Shown here: piece after piece, positions 25,966 through 37,800 of the stretch | Layout: each line of letters begins with the position of its first letter | How positions within the stretch are numbered: position 1 is the first letter of the stretch | Source: Lates calcarifer | Taxonomy: Eukaryota > Chordata > Actinopteri > Centropomidae | Reading direction: 5' to 3' | NCBI RefSeq assembly: GCF_001640805.2 | Contig: NC_066837.1 | Span: 15,546,501-15,610,500 of the forward strand | DNA length: 64,000 nucleotides | Notes under the pieces: model-generated | Told to the model about the DNA's origin: nothing | Databases searched by the model: none | Seen by the model: the letters and a program-made list of their open reading frames with translations, nothing else | Position numbers and translations under genes: made by a program

Positions 25966-28674
25966 GTCTTTCTATCTGGCTCATGTTCCCTCTCTGGTGC
26001 CCACTGACTCTCACCTCCTCCACTGTCCCCTCCCCTCGCTCTTTTGTGTCCAGGTCAGTAGATCGGTTTTCAGCACGCCTCATCGGGTGATCCCCGCTTT
26101 GGTTACCTCGTCCTTCTCACCTCTCGCTTACCCCCACCTCCTCACCTCCCCCCGCCCGCTTGCCCCATGAGCATATGGCTGTCTGCGTGGCCCGAACTCA
26201 CCGTGGTTTTAATAAATACATCAGTGCTTTGTGGTATCATCATGACAGGGGTCACGGGTCGGTTACAGCATGTGTGTGTCTGAGTAACAGAAAGAAAGAG
26301 AGAGAGAGAGGGAGGGGAGTGTGTGAGTGCGTGTGTGTGTGTTTCTGCTTGTTTCTGGTTGACAGTGCCTTCACCTCTGTGACTCTAATACACGCCGCAT
26401 GTTATCACAGGAGGCGTATGTGCGGGTGCGTTCATGTGGCGTGCCTGAGCGCGTGCAGGGGGTGAGCATGAGTCTATGACAGACGCTCATCATATTTAAT
26501 CCTAGAGGGATTTTGTTGAAATGAAAAGCTGCTTTTCAATTTTATAATCCAGTAGACCTAATCTCTCTGCGCACGCCTGTCCATACAGTCCAATTAGACG
26601 AACAAGACCGGCCGGATGAGTCCTGCTCTCCACAAACTCATCTCCATACCCTGTCCTTGCTGTGTCAAAACGCTGTGGCACCCCCCCAGGCGTCGTGAGA
26701 GCGTGCACGACACTGACCTTCACCGAGTATCGTAGAACTGTGCAATGCGCAAAAAACTGCGCCGTCAACCCACCTGTTTCTGCTGCAGTCTTGGCCTCGT
26801 TAACAGGGCATTGATTAGACTTTGGATGTGTGTGTGTGTGTGTGTATGTGTGAAAGTGGGAAGTGTGTGTCTGGTTCGATTTGTGGCACTGCACCCGCCC
26901 CCACACATACACACACACAGACACACACTCGCTGGGTCCAGAGAGAGAAAATGCTCACCACAGTAAAAGAAGAAGTCGCACTAGTGAAAATGCTGAGTCG
27001 ATTTATTCTCAGAGGTCAGCGTGGAAGACGCAAAGGTAGCAGCGGCGGGGTGTTTAGATTTATGGCCGTGCATATGGCAAGAGAAAGCGGGTGAACGACG
27101 GGACAAAGGGTGAGAGTCAAAAGGAGAGGTGGGAAGGAAGAAAGTTACACACTGCAATAAAAAGAATGCCAGAATATAACTACTCAAGAAAACTGAGACA
27201 TAACATTGAGTTCAAACAACCACTATGACCTTTGTTGTGGTTGACTGAGGACAGCAGAGTGTGTGTGATGTGTGTGGTCGTGGTTAGAGGGGAGAACGAG
27301 GCCACTTTGCCCATATTGACTGCAGTGCCATGTGACTGCTGTGATCATTAATGTGTCCTGATGCCAACGGGTATCCTGATGACCCACATCTCAGCAGTCC
27401 ACTCTCTCTCTCTCTCTCTCTCTCTGGCTGCCACCCAAACCAGACCTCTCTCACTCCCTCTCTCACTCTAACTCTCTCACTCGCTCTCCCCACTTGAAAG
27501 CACGTACTGCAACCTTCTCCTTTACACTTTCTCCATCAGCATTAGGGCCTGGTATCGAACCTCAATACCGTTCTGGTACCGACCAGAATGTGTCTGTGGC
27601 CCCGGGTACCAAAAACTGTCAAGTACCAAATGCCTTGTCTAGATTTGTTTACTCACTCTTTTATCGAATATTTAATATTTTAAATCAGAATTTCAGAATT
27701 CATTAGACAAAGTTCTTGCTCTGCTACTTGTGTTCAGACCTTTAAAATTTTATAACTTTAGCTTCTCTTGATAAATGAAGCTTCATTTTGTATCATTTTG
27801 TTGAAAAGTTTCAGATGGTACCAACTCCTAATCCACATGCGAAACACATACACTCGCCCTTATCCTCAATCTCCACTTTTCTCCTCTTTTCATTGGTTCA
27901 CGCTCCCCTTTTTTATGTTAGTGCCTCTCTTTCTTGCACATATCTTTACCCCTCTCTCCCCCTTCAGCTGACCTCTATCTCTCAGTCCTGTTCCTGCTCT
28001 CCTGAGTATACAGCCCCTTACTCACCCCCCTGCTCAGTTTTGTATTTATTCATGCCCATTGATATGATATCCTCACTCTTCCCCCTCCTTTCCTTCTACT
28101 TAGTCAACAATTCAGATTTAAAAGAGATCCAGTGCCGTTGACTGAGCCGTTTTATGATTTTTTTTGCCTCTGATACAATCTTGCTCTACATCCATGATGC
28201 CCAGTTTTTATTACTTTTTTCCATTTGTTTTCCCCCCCCTATTTGGTGCACCCTAGTTGGTCTGATGATGTGCAGACTTCAGATGAACATTTTTTTTTAG
28301 AGTTCTCACTGACCCAGTAAAGTCGCTTTGAAATTCAAAGTTGCCCCCTCCTCATCTCGTTTACTCCATCTTCCTCCCCTTCTAACCTCCTATAATTCTC
28401 TCCCACTCTCGATCTAATGCTATTCCGAATTCTGTCAGCGTCCCAGTTCCTACATTTGGCACATATTCGCTACCTATTACTCCTTGAGTCTATCTCTCGC
28501 TTGCACTCACATATAAAATGCATATACCTTCATGAAATAAGCAGTGCCTCAAGCAGAGTGACAGGCACCCACCAACACAGACCTGCTCATGTCGCCAAAC
28601 TGTTCAAGTTAACTAATTCTGACACGTATGCGAACTCAGTCACACACATGAGCATCCAAAGTCTTAGAGAAAAA

Positions 28675-28721
<47 letters not shown>

Positions 28722-29022
28722 CTGTGTATGAAACCACTGGCTGTTGGATATTTTGGGGGGTGGGCTGGGGTGGAGAGGGGGTACACAGCAGAGGAGTTAA
28801 TTACCCCATACGATCAATAATTCAATATGCTGTCAGTTTGTGTGTCTGCGAGTCTCCGTATGTGTGCTGGCATGTTTTGAGTGCACGTAAGCATGAACAC
28901 CAAACTCTCCCAGTAAGCATTTTCTTTCCCTGGGAACGGCAGATTAAGAGGATTGACTCCGTAATGGATTAACCTCTGGAGTGTGTACGTGTTCCTCTGA
29001 GTAAGTGTGTGTGTGTCTGAGT

Positions 29023-29070
<48 letters not shown>

Positions 29071-29327
29071 TGTGTGCGTTGAGCAGGATCAGAGAGCCCA
29101 TGTATGAATTGATTAGCTTAAGAAGCTCCTCTCCTTCCCTTTTAATGACCACATCAGCACTTTTTCACCACGGGGAGGATAAATGTAGAGCTGTCCGTCA
29201 AGGAAATGAGACACCACCCCTTTAAGAAGGGTTAGCTGTCACTCAAACATCACTCTTGGGATCACTCCCCGTGGACTAGGGAGACCCTGCTGTGTCAGTG
29301 CGTCTACAATGATAGATGGTGTGTGTT

Positions 29328-29383
<56 letters not shown>

Positions 29384-29796
29384 CAGAGGGGTGAGTGACC
29401 GTCTCTATGTAGCATTTATTTGTCAGCATGACTTCAGCTTTTAACTGCAGCTTCCTGAGCAAACACCAAAGCCAGTGCATCCATTATCTTTGCAACTGAT
29501 ACTGTTTACAGCATAACCATATATGCTAAATGGAAAAAAACATAACAGTTTGACAAGAGAAACAGAAAACACAAAATGATCAATTACTCTGTTGGAAGTA
29601 ACCATTTGCCCACTCTCTATGTGTCTTTGCTCCAACTGAACTCCTCAGGGGTTTGCACACATGGTCACACACTCGCGCCCGCAGTCACGCATGTATACAC
29701 AAATGCGCATTCACGTATTGTTTGGCTACAGTAGGGGGTTGACTCATGTCCCCCGCATTAGATCTTTGCTAAACAGAGGGCTGATGTTTGACACGG

Positions 29797-29844
<48 letters not shown>

Positions 29845-31713
29845 CTCTGACAGCAGGGTACCGTCACACTGCTCACAGACTTAGGGATGCTGACACAGAC
29901 ACACAAGAGTGTTAGCCGCCGTGCACATGCACTGACAGCTATTTTGTGGAGATAAAATGGTGTTTAGACGTTAGCGGCGGGGTGTGCGGTATAGTATGTC
30001 AGCGGATATGTGAATAAGCAGAGATGAAGCCCGGGGAGGAGGAGAAGGGGAAGACAGAGATCAGGAGCCAGAGATGAGGACAAAATGAAAGAGAGACAGA
30101 GACAGAAAGAGCTGACAGAGATTTTTAAGATAGACTTAAATATAGAGAGGAGAGAGCAAACCAAAATTGAGGATCCAGAGAGACAACGTCACCCTTCCTA
30201 CCTGTTTGCTGTACTTGTTCCCAGTCTGGCAGCCGTACTCTGAGCACTGGTCAGATCCCAGGGACATGGCATCTGCATTGCCACTTCCCCCACTGCTGCT
30301 GCTGCTGGAGCCGGCGCTCCCCACACAACCTCCACTGCCCACAAAGGTGTTGGAGGGGGGCAGCTCCTGGACCGCCTGGTGCTTCTTTCCCTCAGCTGGG
30401 GGGGAGTGGGGCTGTAGGTTCACTGCAGGGAGAGGTGAAGCTGGATTTGTAGTGCCTGGCAAGATCTGGGCTCGACTGGTGCCTCCTGCCACCGCCCATC
30501 CGCGGGCTGCCGGGGTCACCGTCCACAGCACAGTAGCGGGCTGCCAGGCGCTCGCTGGCACTACTCAAATCCTCCTCATCATCGTCATTGGCGTGGCGAC
30601 GCAGTCCGTTGACTGTGACGATACCGCTGTAGAGTGACCTGTCTGACTTCCCTCCTCCTGCTACTGCACTACCGCCACTTCCGTTGCGTTTGTCCCGTCG
30701 AGGTTTGCGCCCACGGTCTGATCCCCCACCACGCCCGGCCTGTGGTTGAGCCCCGGGAGGACTGAAGAAGTCTTCCTCTGGCTCCTTCTTACCGGCCTCG
30801 TAGCCGTTCTTCCCCTGAGCACCGCACTGCCGAGCTGTGACCACAAGCAGAATCACCAGGATGACCGCTGCAGCTCCCGCCAGGACACCGATAGCTACAC
30901 TGAGGCGCTGTTTCCCTAATGCACGCTCACTGTCAGGGTCCCCTGCGATGTCCAGAGACAGTGGTGCCATCAGACTTCGGGCCACCTGGGGTTAGAGCGA
31001 GAAGCAAGAAGAGTAAGGGAGGTATAAGAGGGAAAAGGAACAAACAGAGACAGACCATCACTAAGAAAAAAGTCCAAAACAGTGACTGTAAGAGATGACT
31101 CAGTGGGGGTGAGCCACAGAGAAACATCAAACAGCATCTTCAACTTAATTAAACTCATCACTGTGTTTTAGTGGGGGAGCTTCCCCATTATTCCCAGACA
31201 CAAAGAGTGTCACTAAATATATAATTGCTCTTGCTTCCCAGTTGCAGCATTTCAAGTTGCGCCTGTAATTCTCCACTTGTGATCTCGCATCATCCGCAGT
31301 GTTACAGGAAATGCCTAGGATTATACTGTTTAAAGCTGATTAAAAGAATAAAGGGAAAGTTTAGACGCTGAGGTCTGGGACCGTTAGAAGAGGAGAGGTA
31401 GGAGAAGCAGTCCATAAATGTGCAAATAAAGGCAAGAGACATGCTATGACTACAACCAGAACACAAACACATCTTCTGTCTCATCAATGAACAATGTCCC
31501 TATTGTAAATGATAGTGTGGGCGTGGATTTGTTAAGGATTTGCTATCACAATTTTTTGCACAGAGAATTGGATGGATAGACAGATAGAAGGCTACTGTTA
31601 ATATGTGTGTTCTGTGGAATCATTTTTACAGCCATTTTCTTTTTGTGTTGAGCTTGTTGTTCTTTTAAACATAATAGTTTTTTGTTGTAAGGTAAATCCT
31701 TGCTAATCAATTT

Positions 31714-31769
<56 letters not shown>

Positions 31770-31795
31770 TTATCTGTCTATCTATGTGCATGTGT

Positions 31796-31830
<35 letters not shown>

Positions 31831-34800
31831 AAACACATATTTTGTGTTTGGATTTAAGACAGAGTGATCTTCCGTTCTGAACACACACACACACACATGC
31901 TCTGAGCTTGCACACTAATAAAAGGATCATTACAAGAAAGTGGGTTATGCTGAAGCACAAACACAGCCATTACTGGTTATGGAGCCTTGTTCGACAGGAG
32001 ACAATGAGGCTGTGGAGTCCTGGTCCTCAGAGCCTTGCTGGTAATATCGGGCAGGGTCATGAACCTGAATATAGCTAATCAATACATAGCAACTATGCTG
32101 GGTGAAATCATTATGCACAGACAACACAAAATACAGAAACACATATGCACACGCGCGGGCCCACACACAGAGCAAGGTGTCCGTCAGCAAGACAACTCAT
32201 TTTGCAGCCCTGTGTCACCTCGTCTCAGAGCTCATAGGACAATTCCTTTGGCCTGTCAAGGCTGGAAATTATATACTCTTGTAATCCCTGCTGCCTTAAG
32301 AATGGTGGGTAATAAGGCTTGCAGGAATGAATGGGGGAGAGATGGAGACTGCAAGTGAAATAGAGAGAGAAGTTAAATTTGAGCCCCTGTGGTTTGCGAT
32401 AACCCCCCCAAAAAAACTACAGCAAAACCTGCAGTAGTGGTAATACTGCAGAGAGTGTTGCACACACAACCACACTGTGTAACTTGCTTATTACATTATC
32501 CAAGGCATATTAGGCTTACTCATATAGAGGCACATTATTCACTCTCACTTCTTGTTACCCCCAAGCTAAGAATGGGACTCTGTTATATTTCATTGTTTCA
32601 TCACCATCAATCTCTGGGTTAAGTTTCATTGTTTTTGAGCAAGTTGTGTGAGTTGGTTCTATTCCATTATTCTGCTTCCACTGCAGAGGGCCTCTCCGAC
32701 AGGCTCCGCTCTCCCCTCAGCCCCATTGTTCTTCCTTTGCCTGCAGTATTCCTTTCCATTCTCATTCTGCTGGGCATCTCTCTGGCTTAGCACATCCCTG
32801 CACTGTCTGCTGTATTGTGTGTGTAAAACATAGAGAAAACAGTGGCACACTACTGTATGTGCATATACTATGTGACAGTGCAGTGGCCAAGTTTGTGTGT
32901 CTGTGTGTGTGTATTTGGGTGTGAACTTGCAGGTTATATGTGAAGAGGAAACGTATTTGAAAGTGCAAGGTGTGTGGTTGTGAGTCAACTCCCATGCGTG
33001 TGTGCATGTGAGAAGAGACACCTCACTAAGTGCATGCTATGCTACGTATAGTCACATAAGTGCAGGTATGTATACTGTATCTGTGTAGGGGCGTACACCG
33101 GACAGTCAAGCATTCAGCAGGATAAGTGCAGCAGCCACCCTTTTTCCGCCGCGTTCGAGTGCATCACTCTGACGCATCCCAAACTCCCAGTGGAATCTTC
33201 CATTCTGCTGCATGAGCTTTGTTCTGGCTGGACTTAACACCACCATCTATCTGTTCCGCTCTCCACGGATTCTGTTATCTGCATGCTGCTGCTGATGTCG
33301 ATGCTGTGACCAAGACGAGGAGTTCTCCCCTGACCGCACTATTGACCGAAGCTTAGAAAGTGCCTGATCTTAGTTGTAGTGCAGTGCATTCACAGCACAG
33401 TGTAAAAATAGAGGGCTGCAGTTTGTTAACTAGCTATTAATTATATTAATAGAAAGCAGACTGTACATATTTAAAAACTTGGAAAGATCACACATTTTAC
33501 AATAAAAGATCTCTTGATGGGAGATGAAATACAAATTGTAATTTTGACAATACCTATCACTAAAAGCCTTCATCAGCTTCACAGTGCAGTATGCTTATGA
33601 TGTACAAAGCACCATAAAGTTTCCCAGATGACAACCATGTCTAAAATATCACAACTACATTCCCTCTTCTTCTAGCTCAAACTCTGCAGCATCATATGGT
33701 AACTAATTACCCAACATGTGGTTTGCCCAGTACTGCTGGATAGAAAAGACTGGAGTAATTTTCTGCCGCGGTGCTGCTGCAGTAGCAGCCGTTTTCCTTC
33801 CCTAATTACATCTGGCATCCATCCACCACTCAGTTTGACTTCATTATGAGATGGAGGTATTCTCTCTTCAATGACTTCTACTCAATTACTCCGCCAAGTT
33901 CCTCCCTACAATCAAACTAAACTATGCATATTGTAATCAAAGTCTGCTTTTATTCCAGCTTGGACATATTACACCCTATTGTTCCATTCAATGGCCCCGG
34001 TCATTTAGGCACATTGCAGTTAATTCCACCTGTCAACACCATTGTTCCACCGCTTACCAAGTGTTCTGTTCTAATCCTTACCCCTTTGATTGTTACATTT
34101 GTACATTTCATTCTACTTTTAAGTGACAGTGTTACATTCATGAGGTGTTCTGTTTGCTGGCTAGTGCTCAAATCTTACACCCCCTATCTGTACTCAGTTG
34201 TTTGTCTTTGTTAAAAAAAAAAAAAAAAAAAAAAAGTACCATGAAACACAATGTTTTTGGATTCTAAGTTGTCTCCATATGAGGTCAGTCAAAAATGCTC
34301 AGGCTGTGGCTACACAGGATGTGTTTTTCTCCTGCTAAAATGCAAGATTTCACTGTAAGCGTCCTTCAAACAATGATACTGACAACTCAGAGGGCACACA
34401 AAGCTACAAAGTTGTGTAGTTGCTATTGGTGCTATCTAGAATAGCTACACTATAACATTGAAAATGAGAAAGTTTTACATTCCTCACTTGTAAATCATAT
34501 ACACTACCCGAGGTGCTTCTGTTTAATTCTCTGTTTTGTCACAAATTGAAACAGCCAGGGAAGTACCACCATGATAACACACACAGTTTGCAGTAGCGAA
34601 GCATCTGCTGCAAACATCCGCATTGTAAGGTGTGTCCTCATGATCACAATCTTTGGCTTCCTTTTTTCCCCACACAGGTTAGGCAGAGTGCAATAAAACA
34701 CTTTTTACTGAGTGTTTTGACACAAAGGATGGCATAGGCATGGTATTTTGGGGTACCAACAAAATCTGTGCTTTGACACATTTTTTGGAGATTTCTGCCT

Positions 34801-37800
34801 CTTATCTATCTGACTGTTCTTTTCCTCTCAAATGTCTCAGAGCTATTTTAGTGTTACACTGTTTACGTCATGTTACATGCACAGACCTGACAGTTGAAGA
34901 CCTTCTCCTCAGAGAAAATGTGAGAACGTGTTCCAAACCAAGTTTCAAGAGGGCCTTGAAACCACAAGCTGTTAGTCACAGAACAAGTATTGCATCTAAG
35001 GCCACTGAGGCGATTTAATTATTAGTCGATACAAATTGCTTTGTCCAAACCAGAGAAGTTTTAGTAATTATTACCTGCCAGCATTTACAGCTTAATTGAG
35101 CATTTTTAAGGCATAATGGGAAGTTCATTTGATTAATATAACAAGGGCAGGGGGGCGGGAAGAGAAAGATCTCCACCAGCACAGCATATGCTAAATTTGA
35201 AATCACACTGTTGTAGTTATTTCTGGTATCTCAGTAATGTCTTGAATCTAGTCAATTACCTCCGCACCTCAGCATGGATCTTTGTAGCCAGCTCTGATCT
35301 TGCTGTGAAGTCCTTGTTTCCAGAAGACAACACAGTAATAGCAGATGTATAATTACAAATGCATTTCACATTCTGTTTATTGCCCATGTAAATATTGTTC
35401 GTTTAGACTTTATAATGGTTTTCATTTACTTTCTTCTGACCACTTCTGCTCTGCTCAGAATGAGCTGCGTAGCACACTCCAATCTTCAAAAACCTCATCA
35501 ATATTCAGACCTATCGTGAAGAGACGCTGCTAAAGTACAACTTCTATTCAAATGAACATACTTCAGCCTACTCTGTATCACAAGGCCAAAACTGGGACAG
35601 GCCCATCTCCCTCTCTCTCTGCCTCTCTAACACACTCACCCCTAATGCGGTCTCTCACACTCACACATACACACACACCTAATGCTCTCAGCTCTGAGTT
35701 CAATGTACCATAAAAAAGAACCACTTTGGTAATAACAGTTATTTTAACCACATAGTCATTATAAGAATGCATGCTGGACAAAGAACACACTCCAGTAGGA
35801 TCCAAACTACAAAGAAGCTGGCATTGCCAATAGCCTTCAAAAGAGAAACGGGGTTCTATATCTGGGGCAAATATAGACACAATTATTTCCTCAAAAATGG
35901 GCAGAAAATTGCAACACTACACAGACTAAGGAGATTGTGCATTTATCTCATTCTATCAAGAAAATAATCTTCTTACCAGTTTAGTTTAAACTGCTACAAT
36001 CAGTTGTCATTACCACCCTCCTCCATTGTAATGTGTTATCTCTGCAGCCATAATTTGAATGGATCAAAGGACAGTATCATCACTGTCATTATTGGTTATC
36101 ATTACCAGCTCTGGGGAACAATAGAGGTCTGCCCACATCAAAATAGGACAGTGGGTTTCATTACCTCTTCTATTTAAGTTTTCTTTCATTTGTATTACAC
36201 ACATTTTAATATACTTGACTTGCTGCGACTGAGATCAGTTTTAAAATATATATCTTTGTACATAAAGATTACCTGTGCATCCACCAGGGTGGCGTTGGCC
36301 AAGCTCTCATTAATGAAGACATGAACCAGGGCAGTGGCACAGAGAGAGGGGACCCCACTATCGTTGACCCGGACCACCAGGCGATGCAGACCTTTGTGGC
36401 GCCGCTCCAGGGGTTCTGCCAGGGTGATCACTCCATTGGTGTGACCAATCTCAAACAGTCTGAAGGGATTTCCCCCCACTAGAGCGTAGCGAAGGTCCGC
36501 ATTTGGGCCTGTGTCCGAGTCTATGGCAGTCACAGTCCTGACGATGGTGCGGGCACTGCTGGCAGGTGGGAGAAGGGTGTAGGACTCGTTGGCTGGAGAG
36601 GTGATTGAGGGGGCATTGTCATTTTCATCTGTCACAAAGAGTGAGACAGTAGCAGTGGCAGTTTTGCGGGGCTCCCCTCCATCCACAGCCCGGACACGGA
36701 AGGTGTAGGTGGAGAGCTTTTCACGGTCAAATGATGCAGAGGAGAAGATAGTTCCTGTGTTGTTCTCGATGGAAAACACTTCTTCGCCTCGCTCTTTCTC
36801 TCCATCTTCACCCTCCATCTTCTCACCTGCCCTCTTCTCGTCAGCTCCATCCATCTCTACAAACAGACTAAGTTCTGCGTTCTCGCCTTCGTCAGCATCA
36901 GTAACAGTGACCATGCCAACTGGGCTGTTGGCAAGCAGGTTCTCTTTGACGTAGAACGTAAAGATTTCCTGAACAAACTTTGGCGCATTGTCATTTCGGT
37001 CGGTCACCTGAACAACAACAGTCGCAGAGCCCTGCATAGAGGGGGTGCCCTTGTCCTTGGCAATAACCCGGAGTTCATACCTCTCTCGCTGCTCACGGTC
37101 CAGAACCCCAGTGGCGCGGATATCTCCATTATCTGCATCTATGTAAAATGGCCCATTAGCTGCAGGGTCCAAGGAGTATGCAATCTCTGCATTCTTGCCA
37201 CTGTCTGCATCTGTCGCCACCACAGTGACTACCCTCTCACCAGGTGAGTTGTTCTCTGCAAAGTGGACCTCCACAACACTCTGGGCAAAGGTTGGGGCAT
37301 GGTCATTGATATCTACCACTCTCACCATCAGTGAGCTGTTACTGGACAGACTGGGGCTTCCAGAATCTACAGCCACAATAGTAACACTGTACTCTTTGGT
37401 GGTCTCATAGTCCAGCAAGGCGGAAGTATGTAAGAAGTATTTTTTCTTGTTCCTGTGAAAACAATTAAGAGAACAAATTTCATGAAAGTAGTTGCTACCC
37501 TACATTGAAATAATATAGGTCTTGTCCCAAAAGCAGTTAAATAAAATACTAGTGCTGCTCCCTCTTAGCCAATTAGCTGATTTATCAGTCACCAGGGTGT
37601 TGGCTTACTAAAAATTATCCTGTCAGTAGTCATTGTGTTGGTCTTTTTGTGAGGAATGTACTATTATATGCTAAAAATGTCAGTAAATAGTGAAAAAAAA
37701 ATCTGTTTTATTTTCTCAAAGCCCAAGGTGACATCCTCAGATCTTTTGTGTTGTCCGACCAACAGCCAGCTACCCAAAGATATGTAGTTTACAATGATTT

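Larger units (their letters stand above)
5772..30201 (-). other. pcdh1: Large pcdh1 intron (24.4 kb) within the cytoplasmic-tail coding region
   Basis: Bounded by AACAG|GTAGGA and CCCTGCAG|GGG. It contains several interspersed repeats (8806-9180, 18466-18753, 25319-25627, 27540-27640, listed separately), a polypyrimidine/polypurine block (14560-15150), a CAATT-rich degenerate tract (23396-23566) and many CA, TG and CT microsatellites. Between these (5772-8805, 9181-14559, 15591-18465, 18754-23395, 23567-25318, 25628-30201) I see no coding homology. A few moderate-complexity islands (about 10950-11040, 12240-12470, 19460-19690) resemble conserved noncoding DNA, but this cannot be judged without alignment. 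Confidence 0.88.
30986..36272 (-). other. pcdh1: pcdh1 intron between the ectodomain and membrane exons
   Basis: GT-AG intron of 5287 bases, phase 0. It holds a compound tetranucleotide/CA/TA array (31715-31831), a run of about 23 A at 34213-34235, and islands of ordinary complexity such as 33110-33360 and 35010-35210. No coding homology seen. Confidence 0.9.

Noticed and set aside
30400..30460. Internal acceptor (CTCCCTGCAG before TGAACC) as a natural way around the frameshift
   Set aside because: The site looks good, but the downstream frame would need a phase-1 donor while the upstream exon ends in phase 0. Using it would also delete the membrane segment.
36195..36272. Read-through extension after ATLVDAQ as an alternative secreted form
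   Set aside because: The extra residues are unlike any PCDH1 isoform I know, and a consensus donor sits exactly at the homology boundary.
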